Below are positions 10,380 through 22,234 of a stretch of 30,819 nt of DNA, piece by piece (position 1 is the stretch's first letter; the number at the start of each line of letters is the position of its first letter). The translations under genes were made by a program, and so were the position numbers. Origin of the DNA: Mansonella perstans (Eukaryota; Nematoda; Chromadorea; Rhabditida; Onchocercidae). The notes under the pieces were generated by a model, which did no database searches, was not told the origin of the DNA, and worked only from the letters and a program-made list of their open reading frames with translations. The stretch spans positions 1 through 30,819 of the forward strand of contig JBAMDO010000379.1 in NCBI GenBank assembly GCA_037074765.1, read 5' to 3'.

Positions 10380-13300
10380 TTACAATGGTTTTGTTACCGG
10401 ATACGAATAAGTGAGCCAATATACAAAATTGAATATCAGGAATAATGCTGGGAAAAAAAACCCTGAAAAAATGAATTAAATAAGAAAAAGTTAATAAAGA
10501 TTGTAATTAAATTATGTGTCTCATTTGCAATGACTTCATTACAAACTCGCTCTTTGTTTGCATGTTGCTAATTTAAATTACTATATGATATGTTTTTGGA
10601 TAATTAAATGAAATAAATTTTTGTACGAATTTAGCAGCAAATGATCAATTACATCACCGTAGTAGTCAGATTTAAATAAATTTTATGTATATTTTAAGAA
10701 ATTGCAAATAATTCTGTCAAATCGTAAATGGATATTACTGGTATTACTAGTAATGATAATAATAATGGCAATAACAATGAACAATTATGATTCACCACTA
10801 GTAATAGTAGCTATAATAATAGTGATAATACTGATGGCACATGTATTAGGATAAAAATATTTATATAATAGTAATAAAAACTATTAATAAATCATTTAAT
10901 TAAATACTTCAATTATTTGTATAATTCAATATTTTGTTGTTCAATGAATCTAGCGATCAAAGTTACCATTCATTCCTTATCTTAATTCATTCATTGCTAA
11001 TCTTTAATCTCTTATCGCAGAATGTTAAATTTTCTTTTCCGTTCTTCATTGTCACTAATCAATTTTCAAACTTTACAATCATTTTAACAAAAATATTTTT
11101 AAAATTTACTCTCAGCAACAATTTCTAACTATTTGATTCCCACCGCACTTTTTTCTTCCATTTCAAATACTTATATTTTGAATTTGTTTTCATTTCAACT
11201 ACTCTTAACTTAAACATGCGCTATTTATAATATTAAATTAAATGATTTTTGTTACTACTTTTTTCGCCGTTCTTATTGTTGTTGCCATTACTATCCAACT
11301 ATTTTTTGCATTTTTTATTTCTGTTGAAAATTTTCAATCATTCTATCATTTATTTGTTATTAGACAAAAAGGAGCAAAATACTCTTCATAGCGTTTAAAT
11401 TACTGTTTTGTTTTAAAAGAATTCCGAATTTAATGAAAGAAATGTATTTGAAATCAAAATTCTTCCTTAAAACTTCATCTTGCTGAATATTGAAACGACA
11501 AACTTGATAAGTAATCAACTTGTTTGGCACGATCTGTCGTATGAATTTTATTTCTTAACCAGCCAATCAATCCAAATTGCCGGTAGCACTCTTTTAGCAC
11601 TTGACCTTTGCGCTTCATTGGTCGCCACTTGTCACTGTCATATACCATATTCAATCGAGCTGCATCATTTTCCTCATCTGATTCATCATTCCTTTGCTTT
11701 ACCCATATCTCACCGCATTCCATCTGTAAAATATTAGTAACACAAATTAAATTTCTATTCATATTTAAATAGCTAATGATTCGAGTATTTGATTAAAAAT
11801 TAATTTCAAATGTCGGTTTAGAAAACAAAGAATTGGTTTGAATTTCATTCCATCAATTATATAATTATGAATAATTCCATAAGACAAATAATTTTAATAA
11901 ATTACTCAAAACTTATGAATTTGGGAATTCTAATAAAAAACCGAAGTTAAAAATTGAATTGCGAAAAAAAATGATAATGGTTCGTTTCTGTTCTAAGCAG
12001 ATTAAAACATTTTACAAAATTATTTTCACAAATTAATTGTATCAAAAAAAAAAAACAATTTAAAAGTAACATTTTACCGCATTTCTATTGAAAATGATAA
12101 GTTGCTTTGCTGCCATTTGATTAGGCCAATCCATGAGTGAATTTTTTTTCTTATCACCACCTATCAAATAAATCAATTAAAACTTGTTACCTTTCTTTCA
12201 TATAAATTCTTGTTTTTAAAAACAAAATTCTAATCGCATAAATTTTTTTCATTAAATTTAAGCAAATAAAATTTTAGAATGTTTCGACGCATTTTTTAAG
12301 TTCATTTGTTCCTGATTTTTTATTGTTATCATTGTCTAATACTATCATTATCACATTTATCTTTATTATCATTGTTATTGTTATTATTGTTTTATTATTA
12401 TTATTATCATTATTATTATTATTATGATTATTATTATTATTTGTCACAATTAACCTGGCATGTGTTCATTTAAATTTTGCTACTTTAATTATTGCGTGAA
12501 CTTACGAGAGTTTTAATATAATATATTTTATTATTTTTTAATACTATCATTACTATCATTATTCTACATCATTATTTATGTTGCCTTAACACACGGTCTT
12601 CAATCCGTGAATTATTTATATTTCATTAATATATAATAGCAATTGCAATGCGTAAAATTTCTTGTTGCGCTTAAAGTAATTTAAAATCGTACTATTCGGT
12701 ATGTTCAAATTAAATAGGATTTATAAGCTTTGATAGCATTTTAATATAACTATAAAAATGGTCACCAAAGTAAATAAGTTGCAAAACAAACTGTTGTTGA
12801 GACTTCGTGATGACATATACGTAACCCAAGCAAATTCTAACAATGCTCCAAAGATGAAAGCGAGGCATGCTGTAATTAATTACAATTTTAATGCCTTTTT
12901 GTATTCTTTTAGTTTTAATAAAAAAATTATCATAGAATTAGGAAAAAGAGAGTATGAGAGAAAAGGTAGGAGAGAAGGAATTGAAAATTCAGGAGGAAGA
13001 AGGCGAAAATCAAAATCAGAAATATTAATAATTCAATAATTAACTAAATAAAAAAAGAATTTTAAATGATCAGAATTAAGAAGTGAAAAAGCATATCGAC
13101 AAACTAAATTATCGGAAGATAAATGAAAAATAAAATAATTAACGAATGACATTCATATGTATCATTAATGGAAGCTTCATATAAAGCTCCACGTAACAAT
13201 CATTTTACAATGGAAATATCGTCCTATAACGTGTTACCACGTTATCACGTGCAACAATCCAAAATGATCTGATAAATTTGACAGTAATAAAATAGCAATT

Positions 13301-16300
13301 GATGATATAAATCGTACTTTCATAAATTTTATTATATTTGAGAAAGCAAGTGTGATGCAACATTTCTTTTTACGTAGAAATAAAATCTGCTACGTGAAAA
13401 TAAAATTTTCAGTAATTCGATTTATATCATCTAAAAAGAACGAAAAAAAGCTATTTAACAAAAATTTCGGGGAATTTAATAGAACTCTTACATTTTACAA
13501 CTTAAAATTTTGATGATATATGTTTATAATTTTTTGAAAATTATTAATTAATTGATTACCACCGATCCAAACATCGATTGCTTTTGTATAAGACACTGGT
13601 GGCAATTTAGCATTGATTCCAGAAGCCTGAAAATAAGCAAAGTGTTTCGCTGACAAATTTATGTTGCATTTTAAAGTTACAAAAATTTGAAAATTAATTT
13701 ATTGTCATGAAAATTTTACAAAATTGTTGGAATGTAAGACAGCAATGGGTCATTTATTGAACAAAAAAGTAAAAGTAACATGATGACTTTAAGACCTTCA
13801 AAGAAGTATTTTCTTGACCTAAAAAATCCTTAAAATGGAAAACTTTTTTCAACTTTCATTGCAACTTTTTGGTGGGAAATTTTATCGAAGCAATTAAATT
13901 TTATAAATTTTTTGATAACAGCATTCAACATTATTTGCAATATCCTTGTCTTTTTCTTACGGTAGTAATGTAAAGTAATTAAACTAATTAATTAAAATGA
14001 TTTATGCTGTTTTTGACTAGAATTAAATTAAAGAACCATTATTATGCTAAAATGATTATTGAAAATTTGAGATTAGTCAGTGGTGCACGAATGAAACAAT
14101 TTGAAAATAAAAATTATTAAATTGCAAACCTGAGTGGTCATGGTGAGAAAAGTAGTGACACCTAATGTGACACGAGCAGGTATTGCGGTACGATCTAACC
14201 AAAATGATACCCATGAAACGATAACAAGCATTGAACTTGGACCATATAATTGCAATAAGTAATAGCTAAAAATAAACCATACTTCATTGTAACTTAATTA
14301 TTTAAATTTCCGACAATAAATTCCAGCATGCATAAATGTTACCTTTATATGCATTATTAGTGCACAAGTAAATATTGGAAAATTTATATATATTATATAA
14401 GATTCTTTAGTAACTTGATAAATTCAATCTAATTATGCAAAATAAAAAAACAACATTTAAGTAAAAGTCAAATAGTATTTCAGAATTAAATTATATTAAA
14501 TAATTCTTTTCTTCTTTATTTTTTAGAAAATTTCAAAACTAAAATTTGAAAATAATTAAACCTGAATTGTCGCCTCAATTCTAATACAACACGCAAGCAT
14601 GAATATGTACCAGTATTTGTTTTGCTTGTACAAAATGTTGTCGTGACATTACTAAGTTCAAAACTTGGTAATGATGAACGTAAGCCGTCTTTTAATTGAA
14701 CCGGTTCTTTACTCTTCCAGATATATTCTGGAGAATGATCTTTTGATTTTTTAATTCACTAGTTTGAAATTTTATAAATGTGCAAAAAAGGTTCTAAAAC
14801 AGGTGAAATATTTTATTTTATAAAAATATGACCATTAATGCTAAAATTATGGCATTTGTTCATAAAATTATTTCTGTGCGTAATTTAAAAAAAGTAACTA
14901 ATTTTGTTTTAAAAAATTTCAAAAAATACTTTTTAATAGTTTCGCAAACTTTTCCTTTTTGTTGAGAAAATATAGTGTAAATTGTGATAAGACTGTAAAT
15001 TTTGAAAATTTTGTTTAAATGAAATTTCACCGACCAAGTTATTACTTCACTTTGATCTTTTTGTTTAATTATCAAAATTTAAGTAATACTGTACCGATAT
15101 CATTTGTTGTATATGCATAAGAAGCGAGATCAATAAGGCACGTTTGGATGTCCATTGGATAATACTGTAATTACCGTTTTTATTGCTCTTTAAAAATTTG
15201 TTTGAAAAAATCAACAAAATTTTGACAAAATTTGTGTCTTAGCTAGCAATTACATTTGTGAAGGAATTTTCGAAGTAAAATTTCTCACAATTATTTGATT
15301 AAAAAATTTCTGTAACGAGAATTTTTTAAGAACAATTAATAAATTTATCCATCAAAAATTTAATGCAAATTTTTCCTCCTTATATGCATCTTAAATTATA
15401 GAGCAGATTAAAAAAATTGATTAATTGAATGAATAGTGATATTTTTTAATTGTTCCTAGCCATATCCAAACACATTGAAAATATGCTACAAATAAACTAC
15501 AAACACACCATAAATAAATAAATATATTACAGACAGTGCATATGAAAAGTTTTAATTGCTAACCGTTGAAATTTTTCACACAATCTTTTAAAATTCTGCT
15601 ATTATTCATTTCCTGTTGTATTATTAGACCTAGATTGAATGAATGAATGAAGAGAAAGAGAGAGAGAAAAAAATACTGTTTGTGTATGAATAATTTTTTG
15701 CATTTAGAGAAATGCTATAATTTTTAAGAAACAAGAGAAAAGAATTTCAGTGAATAAAAAAGGCAGAAAATTTATGTTTTTTAGCCTTTTTTTTGAAATC
15801 ATTTATTTGGATTAAAATTGACTAAAAATTGGAAAAAAATTGAAAATAAAACAAAGGAAGTGAATAGCTTAAGTTCGCTTGATATTTGCAAAAAAATTTA
15901 AGTTTCATCTTTGAAATTTTTACAAAGAATTTTTCAAGGTTCAAAAAAAAAAACCTGTAAATGCATTGGACATGATAATACAAGTGATATTCTAACACTA
16001 TACAGTATAGTGCCATCTTTATGAATACGAATGAGAACATTCGGCTTGTCAATCATATGTCGTTGAGCTTGTTTTTCATTCTACAAATTAAATTTTTGCA
16101 CTTCTCTTTTTCGCTAATTAAAAAATTCAAAACTTTTCATTTACTTTATGATATTTACTTAATAATTCTTAAATGGCAATTAAATTCGATTAATTTTTCA
16201 ACATTATTAGAAATGAACAGATTGAAAAGTAAAATTTTATATAGTAATATTTTTATTTTCTAATTGATATTCTTTCTTATTATAATAATAAGTACTTTCA

Positions 16301-17285
16301 AAAAGCTTTTTCTTTTCTTGTTTTTAATTCAAAAATTGCAAAAAATATTTTAGAAGTGGTGATAAATAATTTATTTTTGTTGCTACCACTTTTGTTTTAT
16401 TAATTATTAATAAATATAAATGAATTTGCATAGCTTGTGTTATTTATATTTGTTAATAAATATAAATGAAATTTGAACAGTGACTTGTTTTTTTCAATTT
16501 AAAATTCAAATTTGCTTCTAACCTGGAAAAATGAATCCGGCATCCATATTTGTTGTCCGGCTGCTAGGACAACAAAATCAGGTGTGTTATCACGTGGATA
16601 TCCAAATGCTAATCGTCCATCTACCCAACTTTCACGAAATGTTAGCTGAACACTGTACTCCATATTTACATCATCTATTTTGGATATGCTGAAATGATTA
16701 TTCGATATTTAATAGTAATATTTTTGATATACTTAAAGCACTGTCTGATATTTAATTATGATATTGATTATAAGTGAATAAAAACTAATTAAATTTAAAA
16801 ATGGCAGCTAAACAAAGAAGCAAACAAATATTAACCTTCGTATTAGCATATTTACAACAACGACAACAGGTCCGTGGCTACCTTAAATTTGTTTAATTAT
16901 GTTTCATTTCATATAAAAGCAAACAATTTGAAATTCTAAAAAAACTCGTCTACTAATGAAATTGAAATTAGTTTGAAAAAATTTATAATCATTGATTGAA
17001 AAGCAAAGTGAGATAAGTTAGTTATACACACTTATAAATTCTATCATATGTTTGCACTATTTTGAGATTATTATACGAACCATTGAAACATTAAGAATAG
17101 AATGAAAAACTTTATTTAATTAATCAAAAAATTTAAAATCAAATAAGTGTAGACTTTGAAAAATATTTATAGTATCAACAAAACCTGGAATGCTAAGATT
17201 TGTTCCTGGTGGACGTACTCTCCAATCGTATCCTTTTCCAAGCAATTTATTGATGATCTCGGTATCTGTTGATGTTTCTGTTTCA
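10380..17285 (-). CDS. Glutamate-gated chloride channel subunit (Cys-loop receptor), first exon missing
   Basis: Exons, in order on the minus strand: 17285-17185, 16881-16836, 16688-16523, 16080-15955, 15164-15095, 14727-14562, 14265-14130, 13626-13560, 12869-12804, 12160-12078, 11723-11504, 10462-10380. They give 443 residues, all in phase. The ligand-binding domain begins with [18 protein letters not shown], a GluCl signature. The Cys loop joins C142 and C156. The second Cys pair, C203 and C214 ([12 protein letters not shown]), is typical of GluCl and glycine-type channels. Glutamate-contact positions look conserved (MLIRS, TFRE, YSVR, SYAYT, TGTY). M1 spans about 227-249. M2 follows PAR (255-257), the anion-selective motif. 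M3 spans about 294-312, and M4 is in the last exon ([18 protein letters not shown]). The pentameric channel hyperpolarises neurons or muscle on glutamate. The signal peptide exon is unresolved: the first exon needs a phase-2 donor upstream. The donor after M3 is weak. GLC-type identity is certain; which GLC/AVR paralogue is not. Confidence 0.95.
10463..11503 (-). other. Last intron of the channel gene
   Basis: The 1041-bp intron separates the end of the M3-M4 loop (...KQVDYLS) from M4. It starts GTTTGT and ends TTTTTTCAG, and splits an AGG arginine codon (A|GG). A degenerate AAT/GAT/AGT triplet tract occupies about 10731-10833. The possible fifth exon of the secreted-protein gene lies inside it on the other strand. 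Confidence 0.85.
10635..10675 (+). CDS. Possible last exon of the secreted-protein gene
   Basis: Exon 4 of the secreted-protein gene contains a good donor (CCAG|GTAATT, exon end 9819, phase 1). The acceptor GAATTTAG at 10627-10634 is followed in the right phase by 13 open codons ([13 protein letters not shown] when joined) and a TAA at 10673-10675. An AATAAA overlaps the stop (10675-10680). Without this exon, translation simply stops at 9825-9827. The exon lies antisense in the last intron of the channel gene. Chance could explain an open run this short. Confidence 0.35.
12318..12441. repeat. ATT/ATC trinucleotide tract
   Basis: An imperfect (ATT)n tract with ATC and GTT variants lies in the intron between the M3 exon and the first cytoplasmic-loop exon of the channel gene. 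In the minus-strand transcript it reads AAT/GAT repeats. It is a likely length-polymorphic microsatellite. Confidence 0.85.
15636..15668. repeat. (GAAT)n then (GA)n microsatellite
   Basis: A short GAAT run passes directly into a GA run. It lies in the channel intron between the exons at 15955-16080 and 15095-15164. Confidence 0.8.
16407..16470. repeat. Direct repeat, 18 bp, twice
   Basis: TTAATAAATATAAATGAA occurs at 16407-16424 and again at 16453-16470, 46 bp apart, in the channel intron between exons 16523-16688 and 15955-16080. No function is evident. Confidence 0.8.
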
Positions 17286-18660
17286 CTGAAACAAAATGAA
17301 AAAATTAAAATTATTTAATTTTAAGATTTAAAATGATTCTTTTTAAATTTCTATAAATGTACTTTTATAATAATGGAACTAGAATTCATCCTTACTGAAT
17401 TGAAAATTCCACTGACAAGTTATGCTCACTTGTAAATTGTATTTATTGAAAAATTTACTAATCAGCTCATAAAACTTTGTTAGTTCATCAAAAATTTCAA
17501 ATGTTTTGTTTTGAGTGCATTTAATGTTTTTATTAAATAAGAAAAAGATTTTTGTTTTAGATATTCGTCATTTTGGAAAAAACAAGCAATCATTGATTGT
17601 TTCTTAGCCAATGTCATTTAAAACTAACAAAATAATTGGATGAAATTTTATTTGTCCTTCCTAGATAGCAATCGCTAATGAAAATGATTTAAATTCAATT
17701 TATTTCTTGTTCTTATTGTTTATTGTGAATGTAATTCATAAGAAGTAATGAAATATTTCATTTACAGCCTTTTCTCTGATCATTGCTTTCAGATTTCATT
17801 GTATCAGGTCAATTTTACTGCTACTGCTTAACTTTTAATTTTATTTTAGTATTTCAAATTCTCAAACAATTTCACATTATATCACGTACATAGTTTATAT
17901 GTTAAACTATGGATTTGCATTATTTCTAATAAATTGATATAATGTCAGTAAAATTTAAAATGGAATAAAATTTTTTAAAATTTTAATTTATTCTGCAAAA
18001 AAAATCTTGTTATCAAAAATAATAAATTTTTTATTATTTTCAGCTGATAATTGCAGCTACCAGAAAATAGCTCCAAAGGACAGTATTGGCAGCAATATCG
18101 AGAGATAGTTGAAATTGTTGAATCCGATTAACGGAATAATTGAGGTGGATTTGAAGCAGTGAGAAAGAATCATTCAGTGTTGGAATACTTAATGATAAGC
18201 AGCACCAATAATAATCTCTGATCATTCGATAAACTTCATATACATTGTGCCCAGCGCCTACTACTACATTTCACTTTGTCTTCATCCATTGGCCAAATCT
18301 TAAAGTTACTCAGTTCTTTCAATGCTACAAAATGAAATGATGTAAATTTCAAATTCAAAAGATATGTGCTTCAGAATAGTCCTAATGTCAAAAATTTCGA
18401 AATTTCAGATATCATACCTGAAATGCCTTCGCAAATACATCATGTGTAAAACTGCAAAAAATAATAATAATAATGACAATAAAATAAAAGTATTGCAAAA
18501 TACGAAATTCTGAAAATATTGTGAAATACGAAATTCTGGATAGGAATATGTTTAGGATAAGATAGGAATATGTAAATTTGAAATTTCCAATTAAATTAAT
18601 TCCAATGTATGGAATTGGCAAATTAATTATAAATATTTTCAAATAACAATAGCTATACAA
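17286..18660 (-). other. Region expected to hold the channel's 5' exon(s)
   Basis: The first recognised channel exon starts at 17285 with one nucleotide of a split codon, so an upstream phase-2 exon must exist. One small candidate is 18451-18418: acceptor TTTTTTGCAG, an ATG at 18443, eight codons and donor GTATGA in phase 2. It has no hydrophobic stretch. A different frame through the same segment, read from 18660, encodes a hydrophobic run (FYFIVIIIIIFCSF) that resembles a signal peptide but ends in the wrong phase. Neither is convincing, and the true exon may lie further right. Confidence 0.3.
18498..18573. repeat. Two adjacent short tandem duplications
   Basis: AAATACGAAATTCTG occurs at 18498-18512 and 18524-18538. 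GATAGGAATATGT follows at 18539-18551 and 18561-18573. The two pairs abut, with start-to-start distances of 26 and 22 bp. Confidence 0.8.
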
Positions 18661-20352
18661 AACCTCAAAACATTATTCAATCACCAGAGCATAAACTGAA
18701 AAAATTTTTGAATTACATCCTCTAAGTCTTGTTATTAACCAGTAATTAATTAATCACCAAGCTTTTTACAAAGTTTGGCACAAAGATGAAATATGAAATT
18801 AGTTATAAAGTAAATATATTTGTACATTTATTATAATTAATCCAATGTTTGATGTTTTAAGGGAGAGGTAACATCATAATATTTGGCACTAATTAATTTC
18901 TTAAATAGCAATACATATAGTTTGTTTTTCTCTCAACAAAAAAAATTAATAAATCAATTAAAAATGCATTAATTAATAATAGAATTTTAAAATTCTATCA
19001 GAAGAAAATCAAAAAAGGAAAAACGAAAACAGCGAAAACATATTAATTAAAATGTAATCGCTCAGATTTAGTAAATTATTAAAATTTTAACAAATGTTTT
19101 GAAATTTTTCAAAAAATAAATTCAGGAATAATGAACTGAAAAGAAGAAAAAAAGAAGAAGCATCATACAGAAAATACCAATTGATTTTATCTGATAAAGT
19201 GATATTTTATGCAAATCTAGCTGAACTATAAATGGACATTTCATAAATAAGTTTTTTTGCTTAAGGAAAACGAAGGTTGGTAAATTTTGCAAATAAAAAG
19301 TGATAAGTAGTAAAGAAAAAAGTTTGGCGCTGAAATTAGCCAGAAAAAAATTGACCATAAATGAAAAATACTAGTCTATTGTTGACAAAAAGACTTTAAT
19401 TCTTGGCCTCAGATCTATTTACTTTATATGTGTATCCATGCATGCAAAATGGGCTGACATAGTTAAGCGTAAAAAAAAATATGCGAAAAGGCAAAAAAAT
19501 ATTTTTGTTACTTCATTTAATTATAGGATATGTTCAATTTAAAAAAGATATCTTATAATAGAACATTTAACAGCTGAATGAAATTCCGGAATTCAGGTTT
19601 AATGAAAAAGGAAACATTTTTCTATTATCTTACAAAATCTGTTCTTGTTTCATTCTCTATCCTTCTCGCCTTATCGCTCTTTCTTTCATTCCGTTTTTTT
19701 TTTCCAACCTATAAAATTTTCATGAATTTCGTGAAAGCCTTTGAAAAATTTCTCTCCTGAAAAACTAAATGGCAAACACTGAGAAAGATGTTTTAATTTG
19801 GGAGAAACCGATAGGATAACTTTGCTTGTGAAACAACACCCGAGATATCTGGAGAAGGAAAGCAATTGGTGCCTTCTTTTTTTAAATAAAAGTTTGTTCA
19901 GCGTCATTAAATGTCAATTTAATTTAAAAAAAAAAAAAAAAAAAAGAAAGAAACTATAAAACGAAAACGAAGTATGGCACAATGGCACCAGAATACCAGC
20001 ACAGTTTATTCGCTCTCATCTTTTGTCTGCTTTTATCTTTCCACGCCATTTCTTTTTAATTCCGATCAAAAAATATAAATAGATATGAGGATCAGAGAAG
20101 TAAGGAGTGATTTCTTTGCAGCTGCTAAAGTTTATGTGAAGCTTAAAATACAATTTGAGTTAATTTAGGAAGAAAAAAAATGAGATTTACAAGTCATAAT
20201 TTTTCTATTATATCATTTATTTCCTTTCAGTATTAAACTGTTTTTATAACTTCAACCTTTTCTAAAAAAAATAATTCCAGAATTTCAGTTGAAATTCACT
20301 CCTAATTGAAATAGATCATATTTGCTCTTCAACCTGCCACAAAGCAAAATTG
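18661..20352. other. No gene seen; AT-rich with a 20-A run
   Basis: I see no supported gene here. A run of 20 A lies at 19926-19945. A 34-codon plus-strand frame at 19974-20078 (begins MAQWHQNTS) is richer in GC than its surroundings but too short to claim. If the channel's first exon lies to the left of this stretch, the stretch is part of its upstream region. Confidence 0.4.
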
Positions 20353-20437
20353 TATCACGAAATGAAAATATTTCATTTATATCACGAGTAAAATGAATGT
20401 TTCACTTATACCACGAAATGAAATATTTCACTCAAAT
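20353..20437. repeat. Three tandem 27-29 bp units with internal palindrome
   Basis: Units at 20353-20379, 20380-20408 and 20409-20437 each begin TATCACGA or TACCACGA. Each carries a GAAAT...ATTTC-like inverted core; unit 3 holds the exact palindrome TGAAATATTTCA. A fourth diverged copy lies at about 20637-20666. The surrounding 20438-20530 contains further TTTCACTCAT fragments. Confidence 0.8.
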
Positions 20438-20666
20438 CACTCATAACTTCAAGCATATTTCTAAAATATATCATATTTCTAAAAACTATTTCACTCATAT
20501 CATATTTCACTCATCTTATGATATCATGGCGTAACGAAAAAAAAAGCATCATATATTCATAATTACGCACTAAACGTATACGTCTATCTACATTCGCAGC
20601 ACATAATCACTTGATCATATAATCAATGGAGATTTCACATAAATCACGAAATGAAATGTTATTTCA

Positions 20667-22234
20667 ACAATTTTTTAACTGCTTAAACTACGATATTAAT
20701 CAAATTCATTAAGATCGGTTTCCTTTCAATTTTTGTAATAATTAAAAAAGAATTAAATTATCAAACAGTTGCACACCATTCTGATTCATTAGCTTCTTTC
20801 ATACCTTTTCGCATTTCTTGCATTTTTTGTTTTCCAGTAATAGATGATCCAATTTATTTAATTTCATTGAAATAGAGTTCCAACAAGAAATAGGAAAATT
20901 AAAAAAAAATCATTGATTGTCTTTATTTGTATCAATCACTATCTCGTCGTGTTTTTTCCATAATATTTTGCTCCCCTCTCATCAAAAGTTGTTCATACAG
21001 TGAGAGTAATCTTAATTAAATTTTATGCAAATAGAGCAAAGAAAAAAAAATATTTTCGCATTCTTCTTCAATTTATTAGTTCGAAAATTAAAAAAAAGCG
21101 GCAATTAGTAGAATTTTGATCATTTTTTGATTTCCTGAATGTAAGGAAAAAATGCATTCCGGAAATGACTACATGTCAATCAAACTAATAAGTTTACTTT
21201 GTTCAGTTGAAAACTGTCAACTCGTTTCATTTAATTTGTCATTTAGTTAGAATGCTATTGTTGGAAAAAAAATTTTCATTTACTTTTACGATTTGCAAAC
21301 TGCTCTTTCATTATTGAACTAACAAGTAAATGGAAAAAGATATATCTTCTTTCTCTCATGCTTTTTAAAAAAACTTGTTCGTAAAATTAACTTTTATAAT
21401 TTAATATTGGAGTTATTGAAAGAATGAAAGATTTTTCTTGACTGTAATAAATAATTTAAATTAATCATTTGCTATTAAATTATTAAAAATTAAGTGATAT
21501 TTTTATCAGAGAGAAAATTTATTTGTAATTTAAGCAAGTTTTCTTATTTCAATCCTGCAGTTTTTATAACAGTAATTTCACGTTGTGCTTTATTTATAAC
21601 AGAGAAGAAAAGAAAGAGATTGTATTATAACAGTTAAAAAAACTGAAAAATTCTTTTGAGCACTCAATAATTTAAATTTTTTATTGAATAATTGAAGCTA
21701 ATACTTCATCCGTTATCCTTTTATCATTAATATGCAGAAGTAAACGATGACGCATTAGCATTCCACATTTCAACATGTTGCGATGTCAAGCATTTGAAAT
21801 AGGCTTTTTAAAAGTTAAAGGAAAAACTTTGAATTAAAAAAATTACCTTATAAATTATGAATCTAGCTGATTATTAAATAAAAACCAAAAAGTAGCGAAT
21901 CAGAAAGGCGAATGATAATGAGTTATGTTCTGGTTGTAATAAAATTTACCTCAACAAATTAAAAATTTTAAATCTAGAAGAGATGCAATTAAAACTTTGT
22001 ACAATAATAAATAAATCTGTAACAGAGTTCTGATTTTGATTATCTAAAAAGGAATTCCATTTAATTCCATTTAAATTGCTATTGCAGATTAGCTAAAATT
22101 TAATTATATGCTTAGTCATAAGCCAAACTCTATTTAATTGTAAGTTTAAAATTTAATTGTACTACCTCTTCTAGAATTTTTTTTTTCTTTTTTTAAACAA
22201 ACTTTTATTGTAAGTTTGAAGTTTAGCAATTTGA
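20667..22234. other. No gene seen
   Basis: This is AT-rich sequence with scattered short open frames. A 31-codon minus-strand frame ending in TAA and AATAAA lies near 21.68-21.77 kb (contains INDKRITDEV). It has no acceptor that would join it in frame to anything upstream, so I do not call it. Confidence 0.4.

Noticed and set aside
11480..11737. 85-codon plus-strand frame
   Set aside because: It is antisense to the channel's cytoplasmic-loop exon, whose frame joins in phase to M4.
18040..18225. 61-codon minus-strand frame with hydrophobic end (SYFLVAAIIS) as channel signal peptide
   Set aside because: The hydrophobic part is at the wrong end and stops at TGA; no phase-2 donor joins it to 17285.
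19926..19945. A20 run as tail of a retroposed gene
   Set aside because: No coding sequence or target-site duplication is recognisable upstream; A runs are common in this DNA.
19974..20078. 34-codon frame beginning MAQWHQNTS
   Set aside because: Too short, no splice partner and no recognisable family, despite slightly higher GC.
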